Assembly (NCBI GenBank): GCA_963662965.1 | Contig: OY759970.1 | Span: 558,001 to 622,000 of the forward strand | DNA from: DTWD01 sp963662965 | Lineage (GTDB): Bacteria > Acidobacteriota > Vicinamibacteria > Vicinamibacterales > UBA8438 | Direction of reading: 5' to 3' | Length of the DNA: 64,000 bases | Shown here: positions 17,809 to 27,900 of the stretch, piece after piece | How positions within the stretch are numbered: position 1 is the first letter of the stretch | Layout: the number at the start of each line of letters is the position of its first letter | Notes under the pieces: model-generated | The model's database searches: none | Told to the model about the DNA's origin: nothing | What the model saw: only the letters and a program-made list of their open reading frames with translations | Position numbers and translations under genes: made by a program

Positions 17809-18658
17809 GTAGACCAGGGTCGTTGCCGACCCCAGCCCCCCACAGATCCGGACGTGCGGGTTCTTCCGCATCCGGCTCCTCGACGGATGGCTTCGCTACG
17901 CGCCGTCGCGTACCCGCTGGTCCAGGAAGCCAGGCGATGGCCACCGCCATCCCCAAGGCTTATCTGGCCAGTTCGGCTATCCGTTGTCGTGACGTGGAGA
18001 CGGGACCCAACCTCGGTGTGTTGGCCGTCTTTCCATCCACCGGTGCCACCTGCCGGTGCCCCCTTCCCTCCACGGGGTCTCGTGGGCTCAATTCCCCCGC
18101 TTCGGCGGTACTCTGAGACACTCCGACTCCTCGCCGTCCATCCCCCCGCGCTTCGTTGCCTTCGCCCGGCGGTACCATCCGAGCACCTGCGGCTTCGCTC
18201 CGTCGGACGCCAGGTGCTGCGTCCACGGCCTCGGGCTTGGTGAGCCGGTGCCCGCCCCCCGGCAACCTTTAAGATGGAGACGACGAGGCCTCCCGGGTTC
18301 CCGGGAAACCCACCCGCACGCATGCCACGCGCTCCGACCCCGGCGAGGTCGCCGCCTCCACGGCCTCTGAGATGCGGCCAGATAACCTTCCGTCCAACGC
18401 ACGACGTCGGCCCTCACAAACAATGCATTTCGGGGCTCAATCACGCGGCCTACGGGCTCCCTGTGAACGCTTCGCGCCCTGGGTCACCCCAGGCCCACGC
18501 ATCACTCGGTTCCGGCTGGCGGCCGACCTTGGCCGGATGGGATTGGATACCCACAGGGTTTCGAACAAGGTTTCAAAGATCACATCACGGCATCTTGTCC
18601 CCCTTGACCGGGCTTTCCCGGCACACGCGTTGTTGCATGACTCGGAGCTAGCCCGCAC
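17809..18658 (-). mobile_element. ORF-less group II intron, copy 2
   Basis: Exactly 850 bases, about 99 percent identical by eye to copy 1 at 12011-12860. On the minus strand it starts with the canonical GTGCGGGC at 18658 and ends with domain V (17878-17845), domain VI and GGTCTAC at 17809. Like copy 1 it lacks the reverse transcriptase region at the same point, so the deletion predates the spread. The 5' side is again an IS5 transposase tail, but the 3' side differs from copy 1. Confidence 0.85.
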
Positions 18659-18679
18659 CGATCCCGATCCACAGTTCCT

Positions 18680-18888
18680 TCACCGACCGATGCGGTACGA
18701 CATTGGCCTGCCAAGCCCAGTCATCTGATTCAGGATGTTGCACGCGAGGTCGACCTCAGTCCCCCGCCCTGCGGGACTGCACGCTCGAAGGCTGTCTCCG
18801 ATGATCGACTTGTATCGGAAGAACGCGTTCTCCACGCGGGCCTGCCCATGATAGCCCGACGTCTTCTTCCAGCGTCGCCGTCCTATCT
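18680..18888 (-). pseudogene. IS5 transposase, C-terminal fragment
   Basis: Minus-strand RRRWKKTSGYHGQARVENA, FFRYKSIIGDSLRACS and NILNQMTGLGRPMSY with final RIGR. It is about 89 percent identical to the fragment at 12882 and cut at 18889 by an IS481-like element. Confidence 0.8.
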
Positions 18889-20150
18889 CGTATGGTGCGA
18901 AAAAGCGGCCAAGGCTAGGTCGGTGCTGGTCGAGTCTCCCAAGTAGTCTCAGGCTATGCCGCCTGCGCTGCAGTTCCTCGTCCTCACGTTCGCTGGCTGG
19001 GTGAACCGTCACCAAGACGATCTGATCGACTATCTCCGGGAGGAGAATCGGGTCCTCCGAGAACACCTGGGCCCTCGGCCGCTTCGCCTGACGGACGCCC
19101 AGCGTCGTCGACTCGCTGTGCGCGGTCACAAACTCGGCCGGCGGGTCTTGACGCAGGGCGCGGGCATCGTCACCCCGGATACGATCCTGCGTTGGTACCG
19201 GAGACTGATCGCCAAGAAATACGATGGCAGCGCCCGCCGACGTCGAGGTCGACCAATGACCCGACAAGACGTCGCCGAGCTCGTGGTCAGGATGGCGGTC
19301 GACAATCCGCGGTGGGGCTACACGCGGATCCGCGGCGCGCTCTCGAACCTCGGCCACACTATCGCCCGGACCACGGTGAAGCGGATCCTGCACGACCACG
19401 GAGTCGACCCGGCGCCCGAGCGGAGCCGGCACATGCCCTGGAAGACGTTCCTGCAGGCGCACTGGGAGGGCCTGGCGGCCTGCGATCTGTTCACCGTCGA
19501 GGTGTTGACGCTGGCGGGGCTCAGGCGGTACCTCGTCTTCTTCGTGATCGAGCTGAGATCCCGCCGCGTGACCATCGCCGGGATCCACCCGCAGCCGGGC
19601 GGCGCGTGGATGGAGCAGCAGGCCCGCAATTTGACCGACCCGGTCGATGGCTGTTTGCGCAGGGCGCGCCCTCTGATTCACGACCGCGATCCCCTCTATA
19701 CGCGGGTCTTTGGCGAGATCCTGGAGAGCGCCGGTGCACGTTCGACCAGGTGACGCAGCTCGCCGCCGCGCATCGCGCCGTCGGTCGCCCGTGGACACCG
19801 GGTAAGCTGCTCTCGATGAGGGGACGCATAAGTTCAGCCGATTCGGCTGCCGCCGAAGAGTCCCAATCTCAACGCCTATGCCGAGCGGTTCGTCAGGTCG
19901 ATCAAAGAGGAGTGTCTCACACGCGTGGTCCCGCTCGGCGAGGGGCATCTGCGTCGTCTCGTCTACGAGTACATAGAACACGACCATCGCGAGAGAAACC
20001 ACCAGGGACTCGACAACCAGCTCCTGCAACGACCACCACCTCCGCGAAGGCCGGACGCCGACGTTCGGCGGCGGGTACGCCTCGGAGGATTACTCAGTTT
20101 CTACAATCGAGAGGCCGCATGAGGGGTCGACCGATTAAACGCACCTTACG
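18889..20150 (+). mobile_element. IS481/IS3-like integrase-core element, copy A
   Basis: Left end CGTATGGTGCG (18889) and right end CGCACCTTACG (ending 20150) are inverted repeats, identical to those of the intact copy at 53441-54606. This copy is 96 bases longer because of an internal insertion. Confidence 0.85.
18956..20122 (+). pseudogene. integrase-core transposase disrupted by a 96-bp insertion
   Basis: Near-identical to the intact protein at 53508 up to RVFGEILESAG (about residue 260). There, about 96 foreign bases (roughly 19735-19832) bring an in-frame TGA (ends 19753). The remainder, PIRLPPKSPNLNAYAERF onward with the catalytic Glu and the terminal NREAA, resumes after it and ends at 20122. 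The first two catalytic Asp residues are separated from the Glu, so the gene is dead unless the insert is removed. I do not recognise the insert. Confidence 0.85.
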
Positions 20151-20410
20151 CCAGTGCCTCGGCATCGGCACGCCACGGCGCTTGCAGGGCCGCGCCGCGG
20201 GCGTCTGGGCCGTCTTCATCGCCGTATGGGCGCGCCTCGGCGCTCTCTGGGGAAACCATGAACCCGATTCGTTGATCGATCGATTCGCCGGGGTCGCCGT
20301 TTTGAGCTGCTACCCGTCGGCGAATCGCCTTAAACACAGACTGTTAGGGCCGGAAGGTGTCCTTCCGGCCAACGGCAGGACACCCTGAACCGCTCCAAGA
20401 TGCCCCTGAG
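20151..20410. other. intergenic remnant with a perfect hairpin
   Basis: No gene supported. A perfect 10-bp stem with a TGT loop lies at 20348-20370 (GGCCGGAAGG / CCTTCCGGCC); without a T-run it is not a clear terminator. The plus strand reads openly through 20340 but without recognisable motifs. Confidence 0.4.
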
Positions 20411-20990
20411 GGTTCTGTTGCAACTTCGGGCCGGCGACTTCAGGATGGACGGTCTTTGACAACGACTGGACCGGATCCCCCATGCCCAGTCCGCGACAAT
20501 CATGCCCAGCGACAATCCGTTCAAATGGCGTCAGTTCGAACCAGGACTCATCCTCCTGTGTGTTCGGTGGTACTTGCGGTATGCCGTGAGTTACCGCGAC
20601 CTCGAGGAAATGATGCGCGAGCGGGGCCTGTGTGTCGACCATACGACGATCTATCGATGGGTGCAGCGCTATGCGCCGGAGATCGACAAGCGGTGCCGGC
20701 CATTTCTGAGACGCACCACGGATTCGTATCGAATCGACGAGACGTACGTGCGTGTCGGCGGGGCCTGGCACTATCTTTACCGGGGCGTTGATTCCAACGG
20801 TGACACGCTGGATTTCTTGCTCCGGGCCACGCGCGACAGGAATGCGGCCATCGCGTTCTTCCGCAAGACGGTCGGTGCGTCTCATACGACGTCCCCTCGC
20901 GTCGTGAACGTGGACAAGAACCCCGCTTACCCGATCGCGTTCGAGGCCATCAAACACGAGGGATTTTTCCGACCACGTTCGTCTCTCCGC
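20411..20990 (+). pseudogene. IS6-family transposase (subgroup B), C-terminally truncated
   Basis: The left end GGTTCTGTTGCAACTT at 20411 is the familiar IS6/IS26-type terminus. The frame from 20502 reads FKWRQFEPGLILLCVRWYLR, YAVSYRDLEEMMRERGL, DHTTIYRWVQRYAPE and RIDETYVRVGGAWHYLYRGV (first Asp), typical of IS6. Similarity stops near residue 160, before the catalytic Glu, where an 85-bp repeat and a MITE follow; the frame ends artificially at 21014. Confidence 0.85.
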
Positions 20991-21000
20991 CAATGCAAGG

Positions 21001-21084
21001 GTCAGTCAAGTTGAGGGTCAGGCCATCACTCACCGGCACCCACCGGTGTCACAAGTAACCCCGTCAGGCAGGGAGATCATGCTC
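21001..21084 (+). repeat. 85-bp dispersed repeat, copy 1
   Basis: Begins GTCAGTCAAGTTGAGGGTC and contains CCGGCACCCACC; a second copy, about 85 percent identical, lies at 60991-61076. In both places it directly abuts a MITE. Confidence 0.7.
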
Positions 21085-21199
21085 ACAGTCAAGTTGAGGC
21101 TGACGGCTGTTTTTGATGCCCAGCATGGTGGGCCCGCGACGAGCTAGGGCCCAGTATCTTGGGGAGCGATCGACGTGATTTTCGTCAACTTGACAATGC
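21085..21199 (-). repeat. MITE copy (inverted orientation)
   Basis: About 115 bases with ends CAGTCAAGTTGA and TCAACTTGACAATG and the family core CCAAGATACTGGGC on the minus strand. It is reverse-oriented relative to the copies at 39298 and 61077. Confidence 0.75.
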
Positions 21200-21249
21200 C
21201 CCCATGGCCCCGCTCCGTTCCGGCGGGGGCGCGCCGTGCGCGCCCTGAC

Positions 21250-21438
21250 CTAAGGTTGTGGCGCACCAGGCAAGTGGTTCGACCAGGCGGTTGCGGCGGA
21301 CCCGGTGTACCGGTCGACGACCGCACGTAGACGGTCGGGTCGGTCGGTGAAGATGGCGTCGAACCCCATAGCGATGACCCGAGCCATATCGGCCGGCTCG
21401 TTGACGGTGTGGACCGCGGAGATGAGTCTTTGAACTTC
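21250..21438 (-). pseudogene. glycerophosphodiester phosphodiesterase, C-terminal fragment
   Basis: Minus-strand reading LISAVHTVNEPADMARVIAM then GFDAIFTDRPDRLRAVVDR matches the last beta strands and helices of GDPD-family enzymes (the VxTVNxxxDM and G-x-D-x-I-x-TDRPD motifs). The catalytic N-terminal part is missing and a stop precedes the fragment. Its TAG is at 21250-21252. Confidence 0.7.
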
Positions 21439-21462
21439 CTATAGCTCAAGTTTTGGAGATCT

Positions 21463-23643
21463 CTACTGGGTCTCTCGAGCCAAATTGGCTTTCGAGATCA
21501 CGAACTGTCGAATTGCCTCCACGTCGTCCTCGTCCATCACGTCGGCAAAGCTACGCATGCCGAGATCTTGCAGCATACCGCCGAGCACGATGGTCAGATA
21601 GGACGCATGGGTCTCCGGCGACATTCTGCGTAGGTCCGCCACCCCCCGTTTGAGCCCCCCCACCGCCTCGCCGCCCAGGCGACCGTCGCGATCGCGGCCG
21701 AGGGTCCCATGGCAATTCGCGCAGACCTGGTGATAGAGCTGATCGCCTCGCGCCAGGTCGTCGGCGGACGCGGTCAGCGGCGGCTGCTCGGGAATGGTGG
21801 TATCCCTGAGCCCTGGCGCCGGCGGTAGCTCCACATCACCACCGAGCTTGAAGACCAGGATCCTGCCGCCGCCGTCGTAGTCCGAATGCACCGAGCTGGT
21901 GAACGCAAGATACTGGGTGCCGTCGACCTCGTAGCTAATCGGCCCGGCACCGAATGCGCCGCCAGGGGCTTCGAACTGCCAGAGGGTCTCGCCGTTGTCG
22001 GTGTGGTACGCGGAAATGGTGCCCGTGCCATCGCCCTGGAAGATGACGCCGCCCGCAGTGGCCAGAACGCCGCCGTTGCGAGGGACCTCGTTCTCGACAG
22101 CCCACAGCGTCTCGCCGGACAGCGGATCGAACGCCTTCAGGTAGGCCTTGGGCTCCAGCTGCGGCGCGGCCGCGGCAATCAACTGATCTCGGTAGGCACC
22201 AATTGCCAGGCCGGTAGTCAGGCCCACTGGACTCATCTTGAATATGCCGGTCTTCGCGAACTCTTCGCCCAGGGCGTAGAAGGACGCCGTGTCGTGGGTG
22301 GGGATGTACATGATCCCTCGGCTCGCGTCGAACGACATGGCTTGCCAATTGTGCGTACCGCCCGCGCCTGGCAGAATCCACCGAGGGTTCTCCTCGTAGT
22401 AGACCTCCGGATTCTCTACCGGCCTCCCCGTCTCCATATCCACGTGCGTGGCCCAGGTGATCGCGCCGTAGGGATGGGCCCGCAACAGCTCGCCGTCCTC
22501 GCGGTCGAGCACGTAGAAGAAACCGTTCTTCGGCGCTTGCAGCAGCACCTTGCGCATCGTCCCGTCCACGTCCATGTCGGCCAGCACCATGTCCATGGCG
22601 GAGCTGTAGTCCCAGTTGTCGCCGGGCACGGTTTGGTAATACCACTTCATCCGGCCGGTATCCGGATCCACGGCGACGATCGCCGTCAGAAACAGGTTGT
22701 CACCCCCGCCGGGAGAGCGTATGTCGCGCGGCCAGGGTGCGCCGTTGCCCACGCCGAGATAGACCGTGTGCAGATCCGGGTCGTAGACAATCGAGCTCCA
22801 CACCGTGCCGCCGCCACCGAGCTTCCACCATTCGCCGCTCCAGGTCTTGGCCGCCATCTCGAGCTCGGGATGCTCGAACGGTTGGGAGGGATCGCCAGGA
22901 ACGAGGTAGAACCGCCACGCGAGCTCCCCGGTCTCGGCGTCGTACGCACTGACGTATCCGCGCACGCCGTATTCGGAGCTGCTCTGGCCGATGTACACCT
23001 TGCCGCCGCCGGCCCGGGGTGCGCCGGTAACGGTGAACGGGCTGGCCGCGGATGGATGATACGTGTCGACGTCCCAGACCTTCTCACCCGTGGCCGCATC
23101 GACCGCGACCACCCGGGCATCGAAGGTGGCGATGAAGACCCGGCCCTGGTACACGGCCACGCCGCGGGTCATGGGACCGCCACAACAGGAGTAGCGAACG
23201 AACTCCCGTCGCGTCTCGGGATCGAAGGCCCAGATTTCCTCACCCGTGGTGGCGTCGAGCGCGTAGGTCACGTTCCACGGGTCCGAGACGTACATGACGC
23301 CATCGACGATCAGAGGTGTGTTCTCATTTCGATGCCGTTCGCCCAGCGGCTTGAACCAGGCGAGCCCCAGGTCGTTGACGTTGTCTCGATTGATCTCGGT
23401 GAGTGTAGAGAATCGTTGTTCTTCGAACGTCTGGCCGTAGGTCAACCACTCGCCGGGTTCATCGACCGCTGCCCGCGTGACGCGCTCATCGTCGACCAAG
23501 CCCATGCTGGGAGCTGGTGGCGGCGATGTGTCTGCCGGCTCTTCTCCAACGGGGGCGCCCCGTTGCTCACAGGCGATACCGGCGAGAACGATCAAGCTAG
23601 CGACGAGTGCCAGGCGTGAGATGCCTGCCGTGGTTCTCTTCAT
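21463..23643 (-). CDS. quinohaemoprotein (PQQ + haem c) alcohol dehydrogenase
   Basis: 726 residues from ATG 23643 (GGGAG eight bases upstream; the longer frame has no signal sequence). It starts with a secretion signal ending LIVLAGIAC, possibly a lipobox with Cys25, followed by a Pro/Ser-rich linker. The PQQ propeller carries the vicinal disulfide Cys153-Cys154 (SCCGGPMTRG), GKVYIGQSSSEYGVRGYVSA, MKWYYQTVPGDNWDYSSAMD (PQQ-site Asp region) and DREDGELLRAHPYG. A C-terminal cytochrome c domain has C-A-N-C-H near residue 641 with a distal Met candidate in MSPETHASYL. This is the type II ADH architecture: alcohol or aldehyde oxidation in the periplasm with internal electron transfer to haem. It is the last of three collinear genes with the TPR protein and the TonB receptor. 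Confidence 0.9.
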   Translation of the reverse strand: MKRTTAGISRLALVASLIVLAGIACEQRGAPVGEEPADTSPPPAPSMGLVDDERVTRAAVDEPGEWLTYGQTFEEQRFSTLTEINRDNVNDLGLAWFKPLGERHRNENTPLIVDGVMYVSDPWNVTYALDATTGEEIWAFDPETRREFVRYSCCGGPMTRGVAVYQGRVFIATFDARVVAVDAATGEKVWDVDTYHPSAASPFTVTGAPRAGGGKVYIGQSSSEYGVRGYVSAYDAETGELAWRFYLVPGDPSQPFEHPELEMAAKTWSGEWWKLGGGGTVWSSIVYDPDLHTVYLGVGNGAPWPRDIRSPGGGDNLFLTAIVAVDPDTGRMKWYYQTVPGDNWDYSSAMDMVLADMDVDGTMRKVLLQAPKNGFFYVLDREDGELLRAHPYGAITWATHVDMETGRPVENPEVYYEENPRWILPGAGGTHNWQAMSFDASRGIMYIPTHDTASFYALGEEFAKTGIFKMSPVGLTTGLAIGAYRDQLIAAAAPQLEPKAYLKAFDPLSGETLWAVENEVPRNGGVLATAGGVIFQGDGTGTISAYHTDNGETLWQFEAPGGAFGAGPISYEVDGTQYLAFTSSVHSDYDGGGRILVFKLGGDVELPPAPGLRDTTIPEQPPLTASADDLARGDQLYHQVCANCHGTLGRDRDGRLGGEAVGGLKRGVADLRRMSPETHASYLTIVLGGMLQDLGMRSFADVMDEDDVEAIRQFVISKANLARETQ

Positions 23644-23814
23644 CAGATGCTCCCTATGATGCGTCGTCGACAAGGGCGTGGTCACGCTCGTGGGCATCGT
23701 GCGGTGTGACACCACTGAAAAACGGGTGCTCGAGCAGATCGCACGCCAGGCGTTCGAGGTCACCGAGGTGGTTAACCTGCGGCGGGTCGGTCATTAGCTG
23801 GAGCCCGGCGGACT

Positions 23815-24801
23815 CTAGGGCTGGATCATGGCGAGGAACCCCGTCGCCTCCACTGTGTACCGGCCGTCAGGCTCCCGCTCGAGATAGAGCGTGAGCTCCG
23901 CCGCCGCTTCGGGCATCTTGCCTTCATTCAGGTTGGCCATGCCGAGCCAGTAGTGCGCCTCGCTGTGGTTGGGATCGAGCATGAGGGTCTGCTCAAACTG
24001 CTGGCGAGCTTCGGCGAAGCGGTCCGAATTCCACAAGATCACGCCCTGATTGAACACCGCCGTGACACCACCAGCGCCCCCACCCGTCGCGCTGCCGGAC
24101 AACTTGATGGCCTGCGCGTTGGCCTCAGCCGCCTCGGCGAACTTGCCCTGCTGGTTGTAGGCTTCGATCACCGCTTCGTACGCTGCGGCATTGTCTGGCG
24201 CGAGCTCGATCGCCCGCTCGAACGCGGCCTCGGCCTGGGCATAGTCGTCCTTGAGTGCGTAGACGATGCCGAGGTTGCGATAGCAATCGCTGCAGTCGGG
24301 CAATATCTCGATCGCTTCGTTGAACAGCGTCACCGCCTCGTCCAAGCTGTCGTTGCGCGCTGCCTGGATTCCCCGTTCGATGGCGTCGGTGGCCGCTTCA
24401 GTTCTCTCGAACTCGGCCAGATCCTCCCCGAACAGGTTTTCGCGGGCCAGTTCCGCCGCAGTCAAGAGTTCGACGTTCAACTCGAACGACTGGCTGCTGC
24501 TCTGCAGCGTCAGTCCGGTGGTCTTCTGGTCGAAACCTTCCTTCGTGACGGTCACGACGTAGGGCCCGCGCATGAGTCCCGCCAGCACGAACGCCCCTAC
24601 GTCGTTCGTCGCCGTCTCGGACTGCAAGGCCAGCGCCCCTTGGAATACGACCACGACGGTGGCGTCCGCGACCGGTTGGCCGGCGGAGTCGGTCACCACG
24701 CCTCGGACCCTGGCGCTCTGGGCGGACGAGGGCGCCGCCGCTAGCACCATCGTGACCAGCAGCGTCGTCACGACGGCGGTGCGTCGACCATTCAGTAACA
24801 T
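23815..24801 (-). CDS. secreted carboxypeptidase-regulatory-like / TPR protein
   Basis: 328 residues. Signal peptide (TTLLVTMVLAAAPSSAQ); residues 30-110 form a CarboxypepD_reg-like beta-sandwich (VRGVVTDSAGQPVADATV, GAFVLAGLMRGPYVVTVTK). The rest is TPR repeats: EAVTLFNEAIEILPDCSDCY, QAEAAFERAIELAPDNAAAY, EARQQFEQTLMLDPNHSEAH and EAAAELTLYLEREPDG. It is probably a periplasmic scaffold or assembly factor. It lies between the TonB receptor and the PQQ alcohol dehydrogenase on the same strand, 171 bases upstream of the latter and with a strong hairpin on its own 5' side, so it may have its own promoter. Confidence 0.85.
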   Translation of the reverse strand: MLLNGRRTAVVTTLLVTMVLAAAPSSAQSARVRGVVTDSAGQPVADATVVVVFQGALALQSETATNDVGAFVLAGLMRGPYVVTVTKEGFDQKTTGLTLQSSSQSFELNVELLTAAELARENLFGEDLAEFERTEAATDAIERGIQAARNDSLDEAVTLFNEAIEILPDCSDCYRNLGIVYALKDDYAQAEAAFERAIELAPDNAAAYEAVIEAYNQQGKFAEAAEANAQAIKLSGSATGGGAGGVTAVFNQGVILWNSDRFAEARQQFEQTLMLDPNHSEAHYWLGMANLNEGKMPEAAAELTLYLEREPDGRYTVEATGFLAMIQP

Positions 24802-24859
24802 GCGTGTTGCTGCCGCCCTCCGACCGTGAACCTAGGAACCGGCGTATCCAAACCACGGG

Positions 24860-24896
24860 TACGGTGGGGCGGGGGCTGCAGCCCCGCCCCACCGTA
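24860..24896 (-). terminator. long GC-rich hairpin downstream of the TonB receptor gene
   Basis: Perfect 15-bp stem TACGGTGGGGCGGGG with a GCTGCAG loop, 12 bases beyond the receptor's stop. There is no T-run on the minus strand, so it may be a terminator or an mRNA-stabilising stem, or a palindromic repeat. Confidence 0.55.
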
Positions 24897-24907
24897 CGAT
24901 CCCCCGT

Positions 24908-27900
24908 TTAGAACCGGTAACGCAATGAAAACTGCATGGTGCGAGGCGCCCCGGATGAAATGACCTTGCCAAAACGCTGGTCTACCTGATTTCCCTCCGC
25001 ATCGAATCGCGCGGTTGTGTCCACCGCGAGCCAATTGACGTGGTCGAACAGGTTGTAGATCTCCCACCCGATTTCCAGCTGTTGCCCGCCGCCCAATAGA
25101 ATCCGTTTTGCGAGCCTGATGCCGTGGTCATTGACGCCAGGCAAACGAATGTCGTCCTTCCTCCCGTTTCCGACCTGACCTCCCGCCGGACGAGAGTACT
25201 TGCTGGTATCAAACCAGCGTTCGAGAGTCCGGTCGCCGCTCGAGAGGTTCGGGTCACCACTGAGGTTGGGCGGAACCCCGCCGGCAACAAAAAACATCGA
25301 ATCTCCCCCTCCAAAATGGTCGGCGTTGTCGACCGTAGAGTAGCCGACGCCGACCGCCTGGCCGGTCGTGAGCGTCGAAATACCAGTCACTAGCCAGTCG
25401 TCGAATAGCCCCTTGACGATGGGGTTGTCAGTCGGGATATTGGGGAAATCCCATATGTAACTGATCGTCAGGTTGTGTGTCCGATCGAAACGGGATAGGC
25501 CGTAGCTCCACGTATCGGGGTTCCGGTAGAGCGGAACCAATTGACGGTCCCTCGACGTGTAGTCGCGCGACCGGGACAAGGTGTATGAGACCGTATACTC
25601 CAGGCCACCACTATACCGGCGGTTGAGCTGAATCTGCGCCGCATCGTAATCGGAGATTCCTATGTTGGTGTACCAATTGATATTGCCGTAACCCGGGTAG
25701 GGCCTGAAGAAGTTGTCGGCCAGCGGTCGTCCGGTCGTCGCGTCCTGGTGCTGGGGCAGGAAACGAGAGCCGACCGGAATGGTGTTGATGTTTTGTGTCT
25801 GCGTAAGATGCGCCCCCCGCGTTCCGACATAAGCGGCGTCGAGAACCGTCCCCAATCCAATCTCGGTCTGTATTCCGGCGGTAAAGTTATACATCGTCGG
25901 CGTCGGGAGATCTCGCACGACTCCGACCGCATTATTTGCTGGGAAGCTCGTACCCGCCGTGCTTAGAAAAGTGTCCATCGTGCTGTAGAAGATGGACTCG
26001 CTGACCTGGATTGGGGGATTTAGCGCCTGGAGCCAGCTTAGCCCCCCGGGCTGGATTGTATTGTGAAACACGCCGACGTTCGCGCGTACAGCCGTCTGCC
26101 CATTGCCGAAGACATCGTAGGCGACCCCGAATCTCGGTTCAAACACCAGCGGCGGCGGATCCTGAAAATTATCCGGATACGCCGTATCGGTGTCGAGCAC
26201 CATGCCGTTGCCGGGCTCGCCGCTACCCGGAATCAACCCGCCGATCAGCACGGCCGGTCCGGTTTCACCGGTTATCGAGTTGCGGGACACACGCACGCCG
26301 TCCTGCAAGAACGGGTCGTACAGGGTCGGGGCGTTTGCTGCATTAAAGCGCCCCGGCACAAAGGATGATGACGCAAGGGCCTGTCGGTAATGCGAGTACT
26401 TCCCTAAGCGGAGGCCTATATCCACAGTGAGCTTGGCCGTCGGCTGCCACTTGTCTTGAATGAATGCATTGCCAATCCACCCGCTGGCATCCTGGCCGAT
26501 CCTCGTCGTTTCCTCCCTATACTCCGCGAAGACTCCGGTCATCGCATTGGCGTATGGGTGGCCCGTGTCGAGGGGGTTCGATGGGTCGCGCGAGAAGATG
26601 AAGCGGCCCGGAAAAGACCGAGCACCGAACCCCTCTACGTTCCTACTACTCTCCAAGTAGCCACCGGCTTTGAAATTGTGGCGACCGGTCGTCCACGACA
26701 GCGCGTTGTTTATCGTATAAACGTAGTCCGCGCCGTAATTTACGAACCGCCTGTCGAAGGTCACATCAGCGACGTTCGGGAGGAAGCCGCCGAATTGCAT
26801 CATCGGAAGCAGCTTGAAGGGGTTGATCTCCGGGTGGAACTGGCCGCCTTCGTAGCCCACCCCCGCTCTGGTCAGGCGATTGAGATCAAACCGATCCGAC
26901 TGCGGATTGGCTTCCCCGTTGGAACGACGACCAAACGCCAACTCATTGACAAAGTTCGAGCCGATCACCTTGGTGTAACTGGTGCCAAAGGCGTAGTCGT
27001 TGTAGGTGAACGTGTGCTCGATCAGATCCCAGCCCCCTCTAAATCGCGTAGATGGCTGGAGCCACCGCGACCACCGCACGAAGAGCGCGTCGGACGTGGT
27101 GGGCCGAAAGTCGAAGCGGAAGACGTTATTGTACCGCTGGCTTTCCTCCTGCCCCTTGAACTGATAGTTGAAGTTTCCGCCTGTCAGGCCTCTATCCAGG
27201 TTGTTGGGAAGTGGAAAGAAGTTCATCAGTGCCTGGCCGTCGGAGTTGATCGAGCCGGCCGGAATCTTGTTGCCGGGAAACGGCTGTTGGGTAAACGGAT
27301 CCCGGATCGGGATCAGCTGACCCTGCAGATCGAAGCTCTGCGAGAAGTCTCCGCTCCGCTCGAGCGGGGTCGGCACGGTGCGTTCGTTCGCCGCCTGGGG
27401 AGTGTCGACGCCCCATTGCTCGTAATTGTAGAAGAAGAACGCCTTGTCCGTGCGCAGCGGTCCGCCTATGTTGCCGCCAAAGGTATTGTAACGGTAGAGC
27501 GGCTTGGCAATCCCATTGCGCTTGTCGAAGAAATTCTCGCCCCTGAACCGTTCGTGGCGGTTGTAGAAATACGCGGTGCCCGAGAGATCGTTCGTGCCGG
27601 CCTTGGTGACAACGTTTACCGAGGCGCCGCCGTTCCGACCGCTGTCTGCCTCGAAGTTGTTCAGCTGCACGTTGACTTCGCCAATCGCGTCTAGACTAAT
27701 CGAATGGCTGGAGACATGAGGGGAACCGAGATCGTTCCCCGGGACCCCATCAATCATGAAGGTGGCCCAGTTGCGGCGAGCGCCGCCGATGTAGGGCAAA
27801 TACGAGCCGATGACAATCTCGCCCGTCGCCTCGGAATCGGGCCGGTAGCTCACGCCCGGTAGCACGCGGAGCATTGATGTAATATCGCGACCCCGCACTG

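Noticed and set aside
19192..20388. 398-codon frame across the interrupted IS481-like gene
   Set aside because: It is the +1 shadow of the transposase; the real frame is shown by the homologue at 53508.
21886..23619. 577-codon plus-strand open frame opposite the PQQ alcohol dehydrogenase
   Set aside because: Shadow of a well-supported gene in GC-rich DNA; no recognisable motifs.
24860..24896. Operator or replication origin palindrome
   Set aside because: A perfect palindrome just after a stop codon is better explained as a transcript-end hairpin; no initiator gene or iterons nearby.
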